The notes beneath the pieces are model-generated. The model was not told where the DNA came from. It worked only from the letters and a program-made list of their open reading frames with translations, and made no database searches. From Straminergon stramineum (lineage: Eukaryota; Streptophyta; Bryopsida; Hypnales; Calliergonaceae), in assembly GCA_963920665.1 (NCBI GenBank), contig OY987271.1, positions 8,249,350 through 8,313,349 of the forward strand: 64,000 nucleotides of DNA. The letters run 5' to 3'. A program made the position numbers and the translations under genes. Positions 1 through 12,735 of the stretch are shown here, in pieces. The first letter of the stretch is position 1. Every line of letters begins with the position of its first letter.

Positions 1-524
<524 letters not shown>

Positions 525-1231
525 AGATATCATGGCCTTGAGATCCAGTATACATTAAGTATCGTTTCAAATTTTAATCGGTGCACGATCATCGATTGAC
601 ATTGTAATTTGGTTGAGAAAGTTGTGGCTTTTTTCCATACCTGGCAGTTACGGATTGTCACAATTCAATGACTGAAGACTTTTCTATAAATACAGTGAGA
701 TTTTTTCTTTCTGGACTAAAACGCCGCCTATACTGTTCAAGGCACATAACTTACTTTTCAGCATGGTCACCTTGTGAAATTCACAACCAAAATCAAATTT
801 TTTTTAATGAGAAATTAGCCATAATGAGAACTGCAATTTGCAATTCTTCCACAGAAGGTAGCCGGCCCATATCTGATCACCTCCCATTTTCAATATGTAG
901 GTTGCTTTCTTTCCGTGAAGTTGTGGTGCAATTGCTGGAGCAGTTGTGTTGCATTATGATTGGTTGCAAGGCTCTCAGTATTGCAATCAGCCCTTGGTCG
1001 ATTTTGCAATTAGCCTAAAATTAAAAATAGAAAGCTCTATACCACTATTACAAGTCAAAGAGAATCTTCCACTAAAAAATTCTTAGTATTTACATTTTTT
1101 GTAATAAAATTCTGGAAAAATATGCAATCCTTCTAAACTCTATTTTTGCACATGGAAAAATTCTGCATTCAAAAAACCTCTTGTTCCAAATATGCATAAT
1201 TGTTTAAGTGGTTGGAAATGGGTTGGCTACC
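525..1231. other. 3' flank of glutaredoxin, no gene seen
   Basis: This stretch is the 3' untranslated and intergenic sequence after the glutaredoxin stop. A 116-codon open frame at 668-1018 has no recognisable motif and looks like chance. The AT content rises towards 1000. I see no RNA gene or clear repeat here. Confidence 0.5.
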
Positions 1232-1235
1232 TTAA

Positions 1236-1881
1236 CCCCTAAATGCCCGAGGCACCAAAATTTGGTGTTTGCAAAACTTTGGAGTTAAATAAAACCTAAC
1301 CAATTTGCTATTTTTAGTAGTTTGTATTTTTGGGAAGTTCTCTTTGAAGTCTAGTTTTAGCATCAAAAATCTGATTCTGAAAATGAATGATATTGATTTT
1401 TGTATTCAAGATTTTGTGCAAGGGTACCCATTGCAATCTTGACTTTCCTTAGTGCTGAGGGCTCTTGGAAATGAGCCTCAAATATACTAGATCTTGGAGA
1501 AATAATCACATTCAAAATTCATATAAAAAAATTGTAGAGCAGATTTTGAGAAGCCATGAATTGATTGGGGTTATGCATGTTAGGCCTTCTAACCTCATAT
1601 TTTTTTGGTCACCAACTTTTTAGATTTGACTTGTGAAAAGAGGATTGAAAGGCTTCACATCACTTTTGTAGTTTTAACACCCTCATGGTCAAACATTATA
1701 ATTTTTCACTCCATAAGTGATAATGTTGTGTTTTCTTTTCCTATGTGATCTTTTACATGTCTAGTTTGAATTTTGTATAGTTACATTTCAAAAAAATTGA
1801 TAAAACTTATCAAAATGTTGGCATTTTTTTCAATTGAGGCAAATACCAAAAAAGTCAAAACAGGCATTGGGCATTTAGGGG
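1236..1881. mobile_element. TTAA-flanked MITE (piggyBac-like ends), 646 bp
   Basis: The element is bounded by TTAA at 1232-1235 and TTAA at 1882-1885. Its left end reads CCCCTAAATGCCC and its right end is the inverse, ending CATTTAGGGG, so there are inverted termini of about 10 bp. It is AT-rich with no coding capacity. A 4-bp TTAA target site and termini starting CCC are characteristic of the piggyBac superfamily; assignment rests on these ends only. The interior is similar to the copy at 25542-26336 in intron 3 of the plus-strand lipase-GTPase gene. Confidence 0.7.
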
Positions 1882-1885
1882 TTAA

Positions 1886-2726
1886 TTTAGTTATGTGAAA
1901 TTTGATGATTTGTTGAATAGAGGAAATTAAAAAATTATAAAAAAATTTCACAAGTTTCCAAAGTATTGTTTTGGTGTTTGAAAAATATGACAGATTGAAT
2001 GTGTTCAAGTGTGCTGCAACAAATGGGAGTGTAGCATGCTTTTCTAGAATGTTGTTGTAGGAAATGTTATCCTATCCCCTGCGCGCCCCCACCGTGTTGC
2101 TTGCATTCCAGCAATGCTGGACCCTATTCCACCAAATTGGGCACCACAAATTTAAAAATGACATCTACGAGACTTAGCTGTTGAAAATGGTAGAGAATTG
2201 AGGTCTAAGCTTACAGATGTGGGAAACATTTGGAAAGTTTTCACCGTACGGAGGAGAAGATTATAATAGGGAAAGTGGAAAAGAAAATTGGAAAATACAC
2301 AAAATTTGGGGGGTCCCAGCACTTCGGGAAGGTCCTGGAGCCGGAGGAGGTAGTCTCTTGCGCAGCATTTCGGGCACGAGAGAGGGTCAACTATTTTTAA
2401 TACCTCACTCTTCAGTTGCCAATTTGCAGAATTTTCTGACCTGCATTGGCGAACACTGTAGCCATGATTTCGGGAAGGTGGACGCCTCAGACAGGCAGAG
2501 CGAATGACCGAGAGCCAGTTGCTAACTTACTAAACTCCAGAATGCCCCCCTAATGGGCTTTCCTTGTAAATCTTTGGAATGCTCTGGCCCCCACTCCAAC
2601 CTACAATGCACTTACACTTACACTAGCCCTCATTTCGCATTATCATAACTCTACGTTCTTTGTCCCATGTACGATTATTTTGCCAGTACAATGCAGATCT
2701 AGCGGCATTTGGGGGAGAAATTAAAC
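1886..2726. other. Intergenic, no gene seen
   Basis: This is a moderately GC-rich stretch between two transposable elements. An open frame at 2217-2507 shows no family signature and is not supported. I see no RNA gene or terminal repeats of its own. Confidence 0.4.
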
Positions 2727-2729
2727 TAA

Positions 2730-4732
2730 GGCCCAGTTTATATTAGGCCTGGGGCTGGATGGAAGGCCGGACGGATTTGCCTTCAATCCGGCCCTCAATC
2801 CGGCCCCAGTTTCTCCATCCGGCCCTAGGTAATGTAAAGCCCTTCGGCCGGATTCCAGAGCCTAATTTTTGATTCATGTGTTCTTCAATTTTCTTAATGC
2901 TCAATTAAAAAAAATGTAAAAATACACATCTTTTCCTTTATCTTCCTTTCTTTCCTTTAAAATTTTCTTTTTTTCTTTTTTTTTTAAAACTTTTTTCCCT
3001 TATTAATTCTATTCCAAAAATAGAAGAGAGAGTTTCTTACTTTCTTTTAATCTTTTCCTTTCTATTCCTATTTATCCTATTTCAAGATGAAAAAAATCAA
3101 AGAGAGAATTTTTTCCTTTTTTTGAAACTTTTCATTTCTCTTCCTATTTTCTATTTGAAAAAAATACTTTTTTTACTTTAATTGAACCTTTTCCATTCTC
3201 TTTCTACTTTAGTATTTAAAAAAAAAAGTCTTTTATATTCTTTTTTGGAACTTTACCCTTTTTCTTCCTATTTTTTTTTATTCTTTTTATTTTTCAAAAT
3301 CATACTTAAATGAAAGCAAACTTCATTTTTATATACATTTTTGAATTATTTGTTTATTGAATATACATTGAGCCACATTCTTTATTCTCCTATTTTTTCA
3401 ACATGGTGACTACTCAAAGGCATAATGTAAATCAATAAATGCATAAGGTAGTTTGCTCTAAAGTTGATAATGACACAAAGGTACATTTTGCTTTCTTCAA
3501 TGTACTAGGAATGTTCATTGAATGAGGTGATTACTTTTAGTGACTATTGCATTTCAACTTCAAAATTTATGGACTGCTTATACAAAGGTCAAAAAATATG
3601 AAATGACTTGGATTAGATGCCAAATTCAATTTTATTCCTACTACAATCTGTTGAATTTTTTTGAAAGAGTCCAACTTCCTTGTAAAGGCAATCAAATCTT
3701 AAATGGTTGCTTGAAGGGCTGACTACCTTATTTTGGAAAAACTATTTTGGAACATAGAAATATAATATGGTATCTAAATATCATGTTCTTTGGTGTATAT
3801 GAACTTTCTTTCAAAAGCCAACAATAAAATAGAAAATTATGAACAATCCACTATTGGTAACTTCTTGCAAATAGGAAATTTAATTTATTTAAAATAGTTA
3901 AACAATATAAAATCCTTTTTTTTATTTAACTATTTGAAGTTCATTTATTTTTTAATAAATTATTAATAAATTTAATTGGTAAGCCCACCAAGCCTTTCTT
4001 AATCATGACTTTCTCGAACTAATTAATTACTATATCAAGAAAGATTAACAAATTACCAGAGCACCAAATTAAGAAATACTTGGTAATTAATTTAATTTTT
4101 TAAGAAATTACCAACCTACACAAAAATTAAATTAATTACGAATCCTTATCGAAAAATCAAGAAACACTTGGTATTGAATTGAATTGAATTTGGTTGGATG
4201 AAACAACCTAAAGGCTTCTTTTTTACTAGCCTTTTGGCTTGGTTGCTGTACTGGTTCTTTAAAATGACAGTGGGTCCTCCCATTTGTTTCAACAAAAACA
4301 AAAAACAAAAAAACCCGAAAAAAACTAAACTGAAGGCCAGACACGGAAGGCTAAACAAGAACCAAACAAGCAGACAGGGAAGTAAGAAGCACGACAGAAG
4401 TGTTTGTAAGAAAAATATAAAAGTAAAAATAAATTACTCAAAATCAATGGTAAGGATTTGTATGATCTAGTGGAGGAGCCCAATTTGGCCCCAATCCGGC
4501 CCAAGATGGGAGTTTGGGCCACCCAAAACCTTGTCTCGATTGCTCCCTTAGGGCCGGATGGTTTGGCACCAAAACCATGCCACCTAAGGCGACACGTAGG
4601 ATGAGTTGTGGTTTCGGCCAGCCCCAAGTATAAAGCTCTTGGGCCGGATTTGGAGAAATTGAGGGACCCTATTGGTTCAAACTTGGAGAGTTCCGGCCGG
4701 CCTTCAATCCGGCCCCAAGTATAAACCGGCCC
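2730..4732. mobile_element. PIF/Harbinger-like non-autonomous element, 2.0 kb
   Basis: The left terminus begins GGCCCAGTTTATATTAGGCC and the right terminus is its inverse, ending TATAAACCGGCCC. Both sides carry TAA (2727-2729 and 4733-4735), the 3-bp target duplication typical of PIF/Harbinger. Subterminal regions are packed with CCGGCC-type motifs in both orientations (for example 2760-2850 and 4480-4735), as in elements with many transposase-binding sites. The interior (about 2880-4400) is A/T-rich, with long poly-pyrimidine runs at 2920-3290, and encodes nothing recognisable. The inverted repeats are imperfect, so the copy is not recent. Confidence 0.75.
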
Positions 4733-5705
4733 TAAGACATGTCAGATTTGCAGCGTTGGGGCACTCAGGCGCTCAGGGGTTAACCTAGCCTAAAGGTACT
4801 TTTGCACTTGGCTTTTGGAAGCAGCGGGCATAAACAAATAAAACAGTCAACGAACGAGGACCAGTGCATAATTGAGTACCAGAGGAAAGTGGTCCCCGCA
4901 CAAGCGCTTGAAGTGTTCTTTTGCGAATCTGCGTCAGACCCTTCTATTCAGACATAGCTATTTCTATGGAGTAAAGTAAGTGTCATTAGCTAATTTTAAG
5001 AGAAATAACAAAAGCACCGTCACACTTGATTTCCAGCACAAGACTGGTCTACGTGAGGGGCCTCGTGTACAGCATTTGGCAATAGGTTAAGCGAGAAAGT
5101 GACGTTCACTGGTGTATAATTCAAATGTACATAGAGCGCGGGGAGCATCTGGTGCGGCGATTGCAATTTGTGTTCATTGGTGAGGGCCAGTGACAACGTG
5201 ATCAAGAGAGCAAAAAAGAAGTTTTCGTACAGGAGGGTGTTGTGGACGGCACTTCCTCAAGCAGTGGCGAAGGACAGCGAAAAGTTGACGCAGGAGGTGG
5301 CGAGAACGTGGTTGGCTGCAACGCTGGATTCTAGAGGAAGCCTTGTTTTTGCTTGCTTGCACTAAATCAGGTATGGCTTTGCATAATCTGTAGTTGCAGT
5401 TCCCATGTGTTTTTTGTGAATTCGCTGCCTCCTAGAAAGGCTTCGATGTTTTCCTTTGTCAAATTTAGGGCTCGCATGACATTCTTGGCGGCGGCACGCT
5501 TGGAAGACGTTTCGCATGACCGACATGTCTTTGCTCTTGGGCATTTGATAGCAACCATTTTGTACTGGCTAATCAACGACTCATAATGGGTGCTTGAGAA
5601 TGACTTCCTCACTCATTAAGAGAGGTTGTGCTACGCCAGAGGTTTGAAGATAATTTTTTTCCTTTGTGCAAGGCAAACGTTGTCCCTTTGCAAAAAGAGG
5701 GAGAT

Positions 5706-7103
5706 ATGGATGCATTTGAACTGCCGGTCGACTTGTTGTCCATGGCGTCCTTAATTCTCTTGCTCCTCATGAACACGCATAGAGCACTGTCCTTGAGCAC
5801 CATCGTTGACAATTGCGAAGACAATGTCCAAGATACTCTTCTCGAACTAGAGTGCAGTAGTAGCGATGTTGATGTCGAGGGCACAACACGAACTGCTTTG
5901 TAGTATATTCAACTCTGGAATTGTTTCATAGCGTTTGATGATGACCTAGGCTTCTAGGTTAAACCACGCTCCACGACATGGTTTTCCAGATTTCTTTTGC
6001 AGGAGTATGACGATGATTGTTGGGTGCAGATGTTCAGGATGACAAAATGTTCAATGCTATCACTTGCATAGTTGTTGACACCCATGATAAAGAAAAAAGA
6101 TACAAAATACCGATTGGCGATTCCTGTGACTGTGCGACTCGCTTGTACTTTATTCAAGCTAAGTCATGGTGCCAGTCTACTTATATGTAGTGAAATGTTT
6201 GACGTGGGGCGAAGCATAGTTTCAATAATGCTTCAAAAGGTTGTGCACGCTCTGAACATCGTCTTGAGAGGGGAGATAAGTTGGCCCACTGGTGACGGAG
6301 TGCTTGCAATTGCATCTGAATTCCAAGACCTGTGTGGACTTCCAGGCGTTGTGGGCGCTATTGACGGCATGCACATTTCCATTTCCAAGCCCCGTTTTGA
6401 TTCAGCGGACTACTATTATTTCAAATCTGGTGGCTACACTATGAATTGCTAGGCTGTGGTGGATGCTTCCAAACGCTTCTTGGATCTATACATCGGCATG
6501 CCAGGTAGCACTAATGACTCCCGCATGTTGAGAAGGTCCTCTTTGTACCACCGAGGACTTAGGCAAAGGCTCTAGGACAATACAATCTCCTTCCACGGTT
6601 TCTTGCCTTATCTGTTGGGAGATTCTAGCTATCCTTTGCTGCCCTGGATCATGGTGCCCCATCGTCGCCGAAGTCAGATGACAGTGGCGGACAGCCTTTT
6701 CAATAGAAAACTCAGTAGGGGATGAGGAGTTGTGGAGAATGCTTTTGGACTTCTCAAACTTACCTTTAGAGAGTTACACGTGAAGTCTGAATTGCATGTC
6801 ACATTTGTGCCTGACGTTGTCACTTGTTGCGCACTTCTGCACAATGTGCTACAGAGTCAATCGCATGGGGAAGTAGAGAGGCTTCTCCAAGTTCTACGGA
6901 CAGAGGACAACCAGCGCAGGTCGTCTACTCTTCCCATCATTCCGAATGAAGCAGCAAATGGTATCATTGACGAAGGAGAAGAGGAGGCTGCACAGCACAA
7001 GCGTCAGGAATTGGGCGTTTTTTTTATCCTTACAGCATATTGTCCCTTTCTAAATGTAAGTGGTACAGTTGTTTCTAGTTCCTATATTGTGTGCTTTCAG
7101 TAG
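5706..7103 (+). pseudogene. Harbinger DDE transposase, inactivated by four in-frame stops
   Basis: A likely first exon starts at ATG 5706 (MDAFELP, leucine-rich then acidic). A second begins after the acceptor TTTTGCAG at 6002 with EYDDDCWVQMF. The frame then runs to 7103 through Harbinger landmarks: RDT/KDTKYRLAIPV, GVVGAIDGMHISI (first Asp), GMPGSTNDSRML (second Asp), LLGDSSYPLLPWIMVP, and VENAFGLLK (catalytic Glu). Family members are nucleases that cut and rejoin the element ends at TWA sites. Four stops interrupt an otherwise continuous frame: TAG 6069, TAG 6450, TAG 6573 and TGA 6723. I see no frameshift in exon 2. The exact donor of the short intron before 6003 is uncertain. An N-terminal peptide at 5353-5600 might be additional coding sequence, but I cannot support it. 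Confidence 0.85.
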
Positions 7104-7418
7104 TGTTGTTATTTTCACACAACAATAGTATATGCAAAAACACTTTATTTATTTCATATGGCTTTTATGTACATAGTAGCATTGTTGGTGCTACTTCAGC
7201 TTTATTTTCATTCCTAGTATTCGCATTGCATGCTATCATAGCAGTGTGGGAAAACTGTACATTTCTGGATCTATGTAAGGATGTTAGTTTGCATTTTGTG
7301 AACTTCTATTTGCACTACTATCTGGTCTATATAACAACAAACAATTCCATGCTTGTCTTGAACAATGACAATGACAATGTGGCCAATAGTACGCATTGCA
7401 AGCCGCAAGCTACGTCTT

Positions 7419-8687
7419 TCAAGTTCTAATTGTGCCGTCCTTATCCAATTTTGCTATGGTCTCCTCCTCCGAGAGATGTTGGTCCGTTGTTTGACGTTTT
7501 TGGAGGCCACCACTAAGGACTGCAGAAAGGTCAACGAGACACTGCACTACCAGGCCCTGCTTTTCAATAGCAAGCTTAGAGTTGTCATTCGCCATTCTTG
7601 CAATTTCATGCAATCGCATGTCCCGTTCTTTTTGGTATTGCATTTGCTGTGTGAAGAGGCGGAGTTGGACATCAATTTTAGAATGCTCTAATTCCCTACT
7701 GGCCTCTGCTAACTCTTTGAATTGCATTGCCATGGCGTCACCCATTGCTCTTGTTGCCTCTGCAATGAGTGAATGGACGCTCAAACTTTTTCTACGGACA
7801 GCAGTATTGCTTGATCGACGTGCATGGACAATTTCAGCGGTGTCTGAGGAGCTGAGAACTTGAGGGGTGACTCCCGGTGGCACAACACCCCTTGGCTGGC
7901 GACTGGGCGAGGCGTTGGGAGAGGAAGGCGGGATACTAAGAACTGCACGTGCTTTTCCACTTCTTGGTTGGCAGATGGGCGACATTGTTGAGGCAGTGTG
8001 TGTGTCACTGTTCCCAATAGACGGCAGTGCAAAAAAAGGGTCCTCGTCTCCGTCAAAACTTTCGTCATAGTGGTCGACTTCATCGCTCCCTGTCCTAGGT
8101 GTCTTGTAATTACTGTCATCTCCAGAAAGTAGATCGCGAGAGTGGGGTGGCTTGATGGCAGGCTTGGTTCCATACCATGCATGAATTCGGTAGAACAAGT
8201 CCTATGGAAATGCCTTCAGCAATGCCTCTGCCTTCCACTAGGCAGATGTGAGACGCCAATAAGCTGCGTCATTAGTGCCACTTCGAGCGAAGTAGTCCAC
8301 AATTTTCTTGTATTTGGGAATCACTTGATTCCATTTGCTTTTGCAAGCGGGTCTGTCCTGATGACAAGGAGAAACACCTGCATGCATGAGGTCGGTACTA
8401 ATACGAATCCATTTGCTAGCATCAGGATTCATGAGATCTCAACCATCGATGGTCTCCACCTCTTCAAAATATAAGATGCGCTTCATGTTGATGAGGGCGT
8501 CCATCTCGACTAAGTTCCAATTTGGACCTCTCTCCTTGCGCTGACGCTTGGCTGGAAAAGGTGTAATACTGTTCACCATAATCGCCTCAGTTCTAGCGAT
8601 GCCCAATAATGTGTGAGCTCGACCGACGGAAGTGCCAGGAAGATTGGACAGTATGCCTGCCCAGCAATGCAAGATTCCAATTCTCAA
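7419..8687 (-). pseudogene. Harbinger-associated Myb/SANT-like protein, three in-frame stops
   Basis: Read on the minus strand from 8687, the frame gives a basic stretch (KRQRKERGPNWN) followed by a trihelix/Myb-like domain: EMDALINMKR, then PDASKWIRISTDLM, then PACKSKWNQVIPKYKKIVDYF and AAYWRLTSA. This is the tryptophan-spaced three-helix pattern of the second protein of PIF/Harbinger elements, which in known members binds DNA and brings the transposase to the nucleus. A low-complexity acidic/serine linker and a helical, probably coiled-coil C-terminus (about 7480-7800) follow. In-frame stops lie at 8439-8441, 8238-8240 and 8202-8204, with the same frame continuing after each. The last segment, 8198-7419, is 259 codons long. 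It is transcribed towards the transposase. Confidence 0.8.
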
Positions 8688-9193
8688 ATAAAGTCACCCT
8701 AGAATTGAGCATAAATACAATGCAATGCAGCCATAAATGCATAAAACAACGCACAGCAAGCACATAATAGAAATCATGTCATGAGATGTAAAACAGACCT
8801 TTTGGAGATGTAGGTGTACCCGGGAGCGGAGCGGTGCTTGCAAAATGCCGCACTAGCCCTATTGACATACAAGATCAACACAAGTGAGCAGTTTCATATT
8901 GGCAAATTAAAAAATTAGGCATCTGCAGAGTACACGTACTAGTATTGTCAACAAGTACTTCTTGCAAAATTAGACAAGACGCTTCGTAATGAAAATTTAC
9001 TAGCTGAACTGGTCACATATGCCAGTGCTGCTCCTGTAGACTGTTTACCTCGATGACGATTCTCCATAACGAAAAGCTTGGGGAAAATTACAGCACCTTG
9101 TCAATACCCACTGTGTAGATGGAGCGTGAACCAAAGCACTAGATGCAAGCGACTGTTATGGACTGGAGCTCGTACCGCTCCTCAGATACTCGT

Positions 9194-9571
9194 AAAAACA
9201 ATCGATGTGCACAACTCGAGATGCTCAAGAACGTTGAATGGGACAATGAATTTGGAATTGGGGCCGCAGTAATTTGTAGTGTTCCTACTGATCAAGTCGG
9301 CCGCCACTATTAATTTCTTGCTTGGACAGCGCAACTTCTCGTGTTGTACATGCATTTTTCGTCTTAGTATCTGCTTAATCACAAAAACAGTTGATGTGTA
9401 CAACTGGAGATGCTCAAGAACGCTGAATGGGACAATGGATTTGCAATTCGGGCCGTAGTAATTTGTAGTGTTACTACTAATCAAGTCAGCCGCCACCATT
9501 GATTTCTTGCTTGGACAGCGTCGCTCTTTGTGCTATACATGCATTTGCCATCTTAGTATCTGCTTAATGAC
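9194..9571. repeat. Tandem direct duplication, 2 x 189 bp, in the Harbinger right arm
   Basis: Two adjacent copies, 9194-9382 and 9383-9571, share long matching blocks such as GAGATGCTCAAGAACG and GTAATTTGTAGTGTT, with scattered substitutions. The duplication lies in the non-coding right arm of the 5.1-kb Harbinger element, upstream of the Myb-like gene, between its 5' end and the right inverted repeat. Open frames that cross it are repeat shadows. Confidence 0.85.
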
Positions 9572-9887
9572 TAGAACTAAACAATGCTAAATCCGTCGTT
9601 TTAACTTAATCGACCTCCAGGAAGGCGTTTAACTAAGACCGGACCTACAGCTCTCACATCTACCTCTCCGCTTGATTTACCATTTCCTTAAACTCTAGCG
9701 GATAACAACTTCCTTCGATAAAACCATGGCCCACAGGGAGTGAAAGCACGGTCCTTCACACATGCCACACAGGACTCCACATCGGCTCGGTATTCCCCAA
9801 CTGCCGCAGGTCTGAATACCCGCGCCCATTCTGGCAAATCACCTTCTTGTAATGCCACCTGTAATGCCAAGTGCAAAAGTACCTTAA

Positions 9888-12731
9888 GGATGTTGAAGAA
9901 GAAGAATGCAAATGTTGGTCCAAAATTGGATTACTTTCACATATTCAATTGTAGCATCTTGCATCAGACTTGTATGCAAATGTGTGGAATTTTTTTAAAA
10001 CACTTTGACCATGTTTATTGTACGATATTAGTGCTCAAATTGAAAAAAAGAGAACTCCCCTTGTCCCAAAATGATCTTCTTGTTGCACTTTGTGACATTG
10101 CAAATCAGTCAGATTTCACATCCGATTGCTATTTAGGACTAACAAAACAACTCCGAGTAGTAGTTCCCCCTCCATCCATGCAATCATCAATTGATAGACA
10201 AATGAAATGATTAAAGGAGATGAAACTCCAGAAGGTGGAACAGAGGTCCATACATGGTCTTGGAAACATACTAACTACTTACAAAATGATGACCTGACAC
10301 TCATAAATGAAGTGCCCACTAGTTATCTTTGAAAATGCTCCAAAAATTCCACTCTTTAGTACTTTAAAAATGCACTTTGAAAAGGGCTTTGAAACTCAAA
10401 GTTATTTTATTGATACGAATGCATTGAATTTTACATACAATGCAAAATGGGTTTTAAAAAATGTTATTTTTAGCTGTAATGTGGAATAATTTGTCCGACA
10501 TGAAGATCATTTTGGGGTAGAAGAAGTATTCTTTTGCACCTTACTTTATTGAGTTTCAAACTTCAAGTTCTCTTAACTCAAATTCTTTGTACTTCATAAG
10601 TTTTTAAGGTTTAAATCTTCATGCTAGGAATTGAATCAAAAATCTGGGAAAAAATATAAATTATTAATTTTGATTCTTACCAAAACTATTAAATAGAAGT
10701 AGTAACAAAATGGGAGGAAAATTAAATTATGAATAGCTCTAAAATAGAATTGAAATATGTCAATCCAAAATGTGAGATTGTTATACTCGCAAGTGATCTA
10801 TACCTTGATATGGAGATTTTTGGTTTAAGAAATTGTGAAAATTGAAATAAAAAAGGAATCCTAAAAGGTATTTCTTAAGAAGATGTCCCAATTGCCTAGA
10901 AACAAGACTCTTCATTACATATCCACTTTTGCATTATTGGAATTGGCCAAAGATTTCCATATAGACATAAATATAGTCTATGAGAAAAGTTTAAAAAATA
11001 TGAATTTGGAATTTATGTGTTTTCAAAAATTACAATAAAGTTTGACATCAAAGGAACTTGCTCAAAATCCTTAAAACTTTCGACCTTTGGAAATTAAAGA
11101 CGTATGAGTGTATTGCATCTTATTGCATCTCACAAATTGTTATCCAAAATTTCTACTTTTGTTGTTGTTGCTAGTTTAGTTCCCATTGTTAAGACTTGTT
11201 GAATTATAGTCTATTTTTTTTGGTAAATGTAAGAGATTGCAATGCACTAATGTTATGAAGAATCAAAATATTTTTATAGATATTCTAGAGTTGATGCTTG
11301 AGCAGTTGGAACATATGGATTATAGAATTAGAACCATAGTAGTTAAATATCTAATAATTGATATTTTGGGGTCTCTAATAATTTTGTATGTCCTAAGTTT
11401 GATATATAAAGATGAGATTGGTTGTAGCTTCTAATCAAGAGTAAAAACTTGTACAATGATGTATCATTTTTTTATTATGATTGTGAATGTATAAAGTTCT
11501 AAAAGTAGTATGTATTGTTTTAACTACTCAAACAAGGAAGATATAAGAAACAAAAAACATTTTTTTTAACTAGGGCCCTTCTTTCATGGATTGAAAAATT
11601 ATCCATTTACAACGTAATTATTAACTAAACATGTTGGCTTCTAAGAAATGTTTCCTATTCATGTAAATTCTATAAGACTCTTCTATGAGCCTGTTTATGA
11701 AACATTCTAAATATAATTTTGTAAAGAATATTTAAAGATGAAAATCAAAAAAGGCCTCAAGTAAGCATTTATTTATTTTTGCAAGTTGCATTGTGGCACC
11801 TCTTGACAACTAAAATATATATAGCAATTCCTCAAAATTATCCATCCAAAATTTCCACAATATTTCTGAAATTTCTAGCAAATTTTTTGAAAATTGATTC
11901 CTTCCAACATCTCTGAAACTTTCACATTCATGAAATCAATTAAATTCTTACATGGAATCTTCCACATGTATATTAAGGTAGTTCAAGGGTAGTCTATTCT
12001 TGTAACTAAGACCCAAATATTTTTAACTTCAACAATTCATAGCTTAATTAAACATATAGTAATCAAATAATACATATTTTAGTGTATTAGAATCCTCTCA
12101 AAATAAGGGGACAAGAATACCCCCAAAATTCCATTCTCAAATAATAAAAATCACTTAAAAAAATAAAAAGTCAATATAATGGATTTCTATCTTTAGCTAG
12201 AGAAACTAAACTCAATATGCAACTCAAGAGGGAAAAGGCACACAATTACTCCCACAAATCATCACAAAGTTCAAACATTTTGATTGCCTTGCTTAATTGC
12301 CCAACTCTTCAAATAAAAGAACAACACCTCCATATTGCATTATGGGCCATTTTGAATTACCTCACCATCTCTTGCTAATCATAACACTCTTTAGCATTAA
12401 GCCATTACCCCTTAAAGGACAGACTAGTGACAGTGAAAATCAACCCTTTCAAAATTGTGTGACATCATCTACATTAAAAAAATAAAAAATACTCATTGAA
12501 GGTCAAAGTACTATAGAAGATCTCCCCTTTCCACACAAAATTAAAAAGATGAAAAAGTTGTAGCTCTGTCCTATAAAGAGAAATTCTTTGGCATTCATTG
12601 GACACAAAAGGTCTGCTTTGACGTTTTAGGGTTAAACTTGAAAGAAAGCTCACTTGCATTCATGGAAGTGTGATGTTTTTATACTCACATACATTACATT
12701 CTTAACCAAACCAAGAGCCTCTCACATAACC
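9888..12731. other. AT-rich intergenic stretch, no gene
   Basis: Apart from a small inverted-repeat element at about 10055-10530, I see no coding region. Open frames are 60-150 codons, lack motifs and fall in A/T-rich sequence. Poly-A and poly-T runs are frequent. Confidence 0.5.
10055..10530. repeat. Possible Stowaway-like MITE
   Basis: The sequence CTCCCCTTGTCCCAAAATGA followed by TCTTC at about 10055 is mirrored, inverted, at about 10502-10530 (core CCCAAAATGATCTTC). The shape resembles Stowaway ends (CTCCCTCNGTCCCAAAAT). I could not fix a TA duplication on both sides, so the boundaries and family are tentative. Confidence 0.35.
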
Positions 12732-12735
12732 TTAA

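Larger units (their letters stand above)
4794..9884. mobile_element. Complete PIF/Harbinger transposon, 5.1 kb, coding genes decayed
   Basis: The termini are a perfect 19-bp inverted repeat, AGGTACTTTTGCACTTGGC at 4794-4812 and its inverse at 9866-9884. They are flanked by TAA on each side (4791-4793 and 9885-9887), the PIF/Harbinger target duplication. Inside are the two genes expected of an autonomous member: a DDE transposase on + (about 5706-7103) and a Myb/SANT-like DNA-binding protein on - (8687 down to 7419), in convergent order. Both carry only stop-codon damage, so the element is structurally whole but should no longer make intact proteins. It sits 61 bp right of the 2.0-kb Harbinger-like element, whose termini differ, so the latter is not a simple deletion derivative. 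Confidence 0.88.

Noticed and set aside
668..1018. 116-aa open frame
   Set aside because: No motif, no splice context, AT-rich composition; probably chance.
1236..1250. CCCCTAAA motifs as interstitial telomere repeats
   Set aside because: The plant telomere unit CCCTAAA is only present once per site, never in tandem, and always next to TTAA at an element end.
2217..2507. 96-aa open frame between two transposons
   Set aside because: No recognisable family and no supporting signals.
7582..8182. Open frames on + at 7582-8070 and on - at 7781-8182
   Set aside because: They are other-frame shadows of the Myb-like reading frame of the Harbinger element.
6069..8441. In-frame TAG/TGA codons of the Harbinger genes being rescued by U-to-C RNA editing or an alternative code
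   Set aside because: U-to-C editing of stops is known in organelles of some seed-free plants, not for nuclear transposons, and the host genes here end at normal TAG, TGA and TAA stops.
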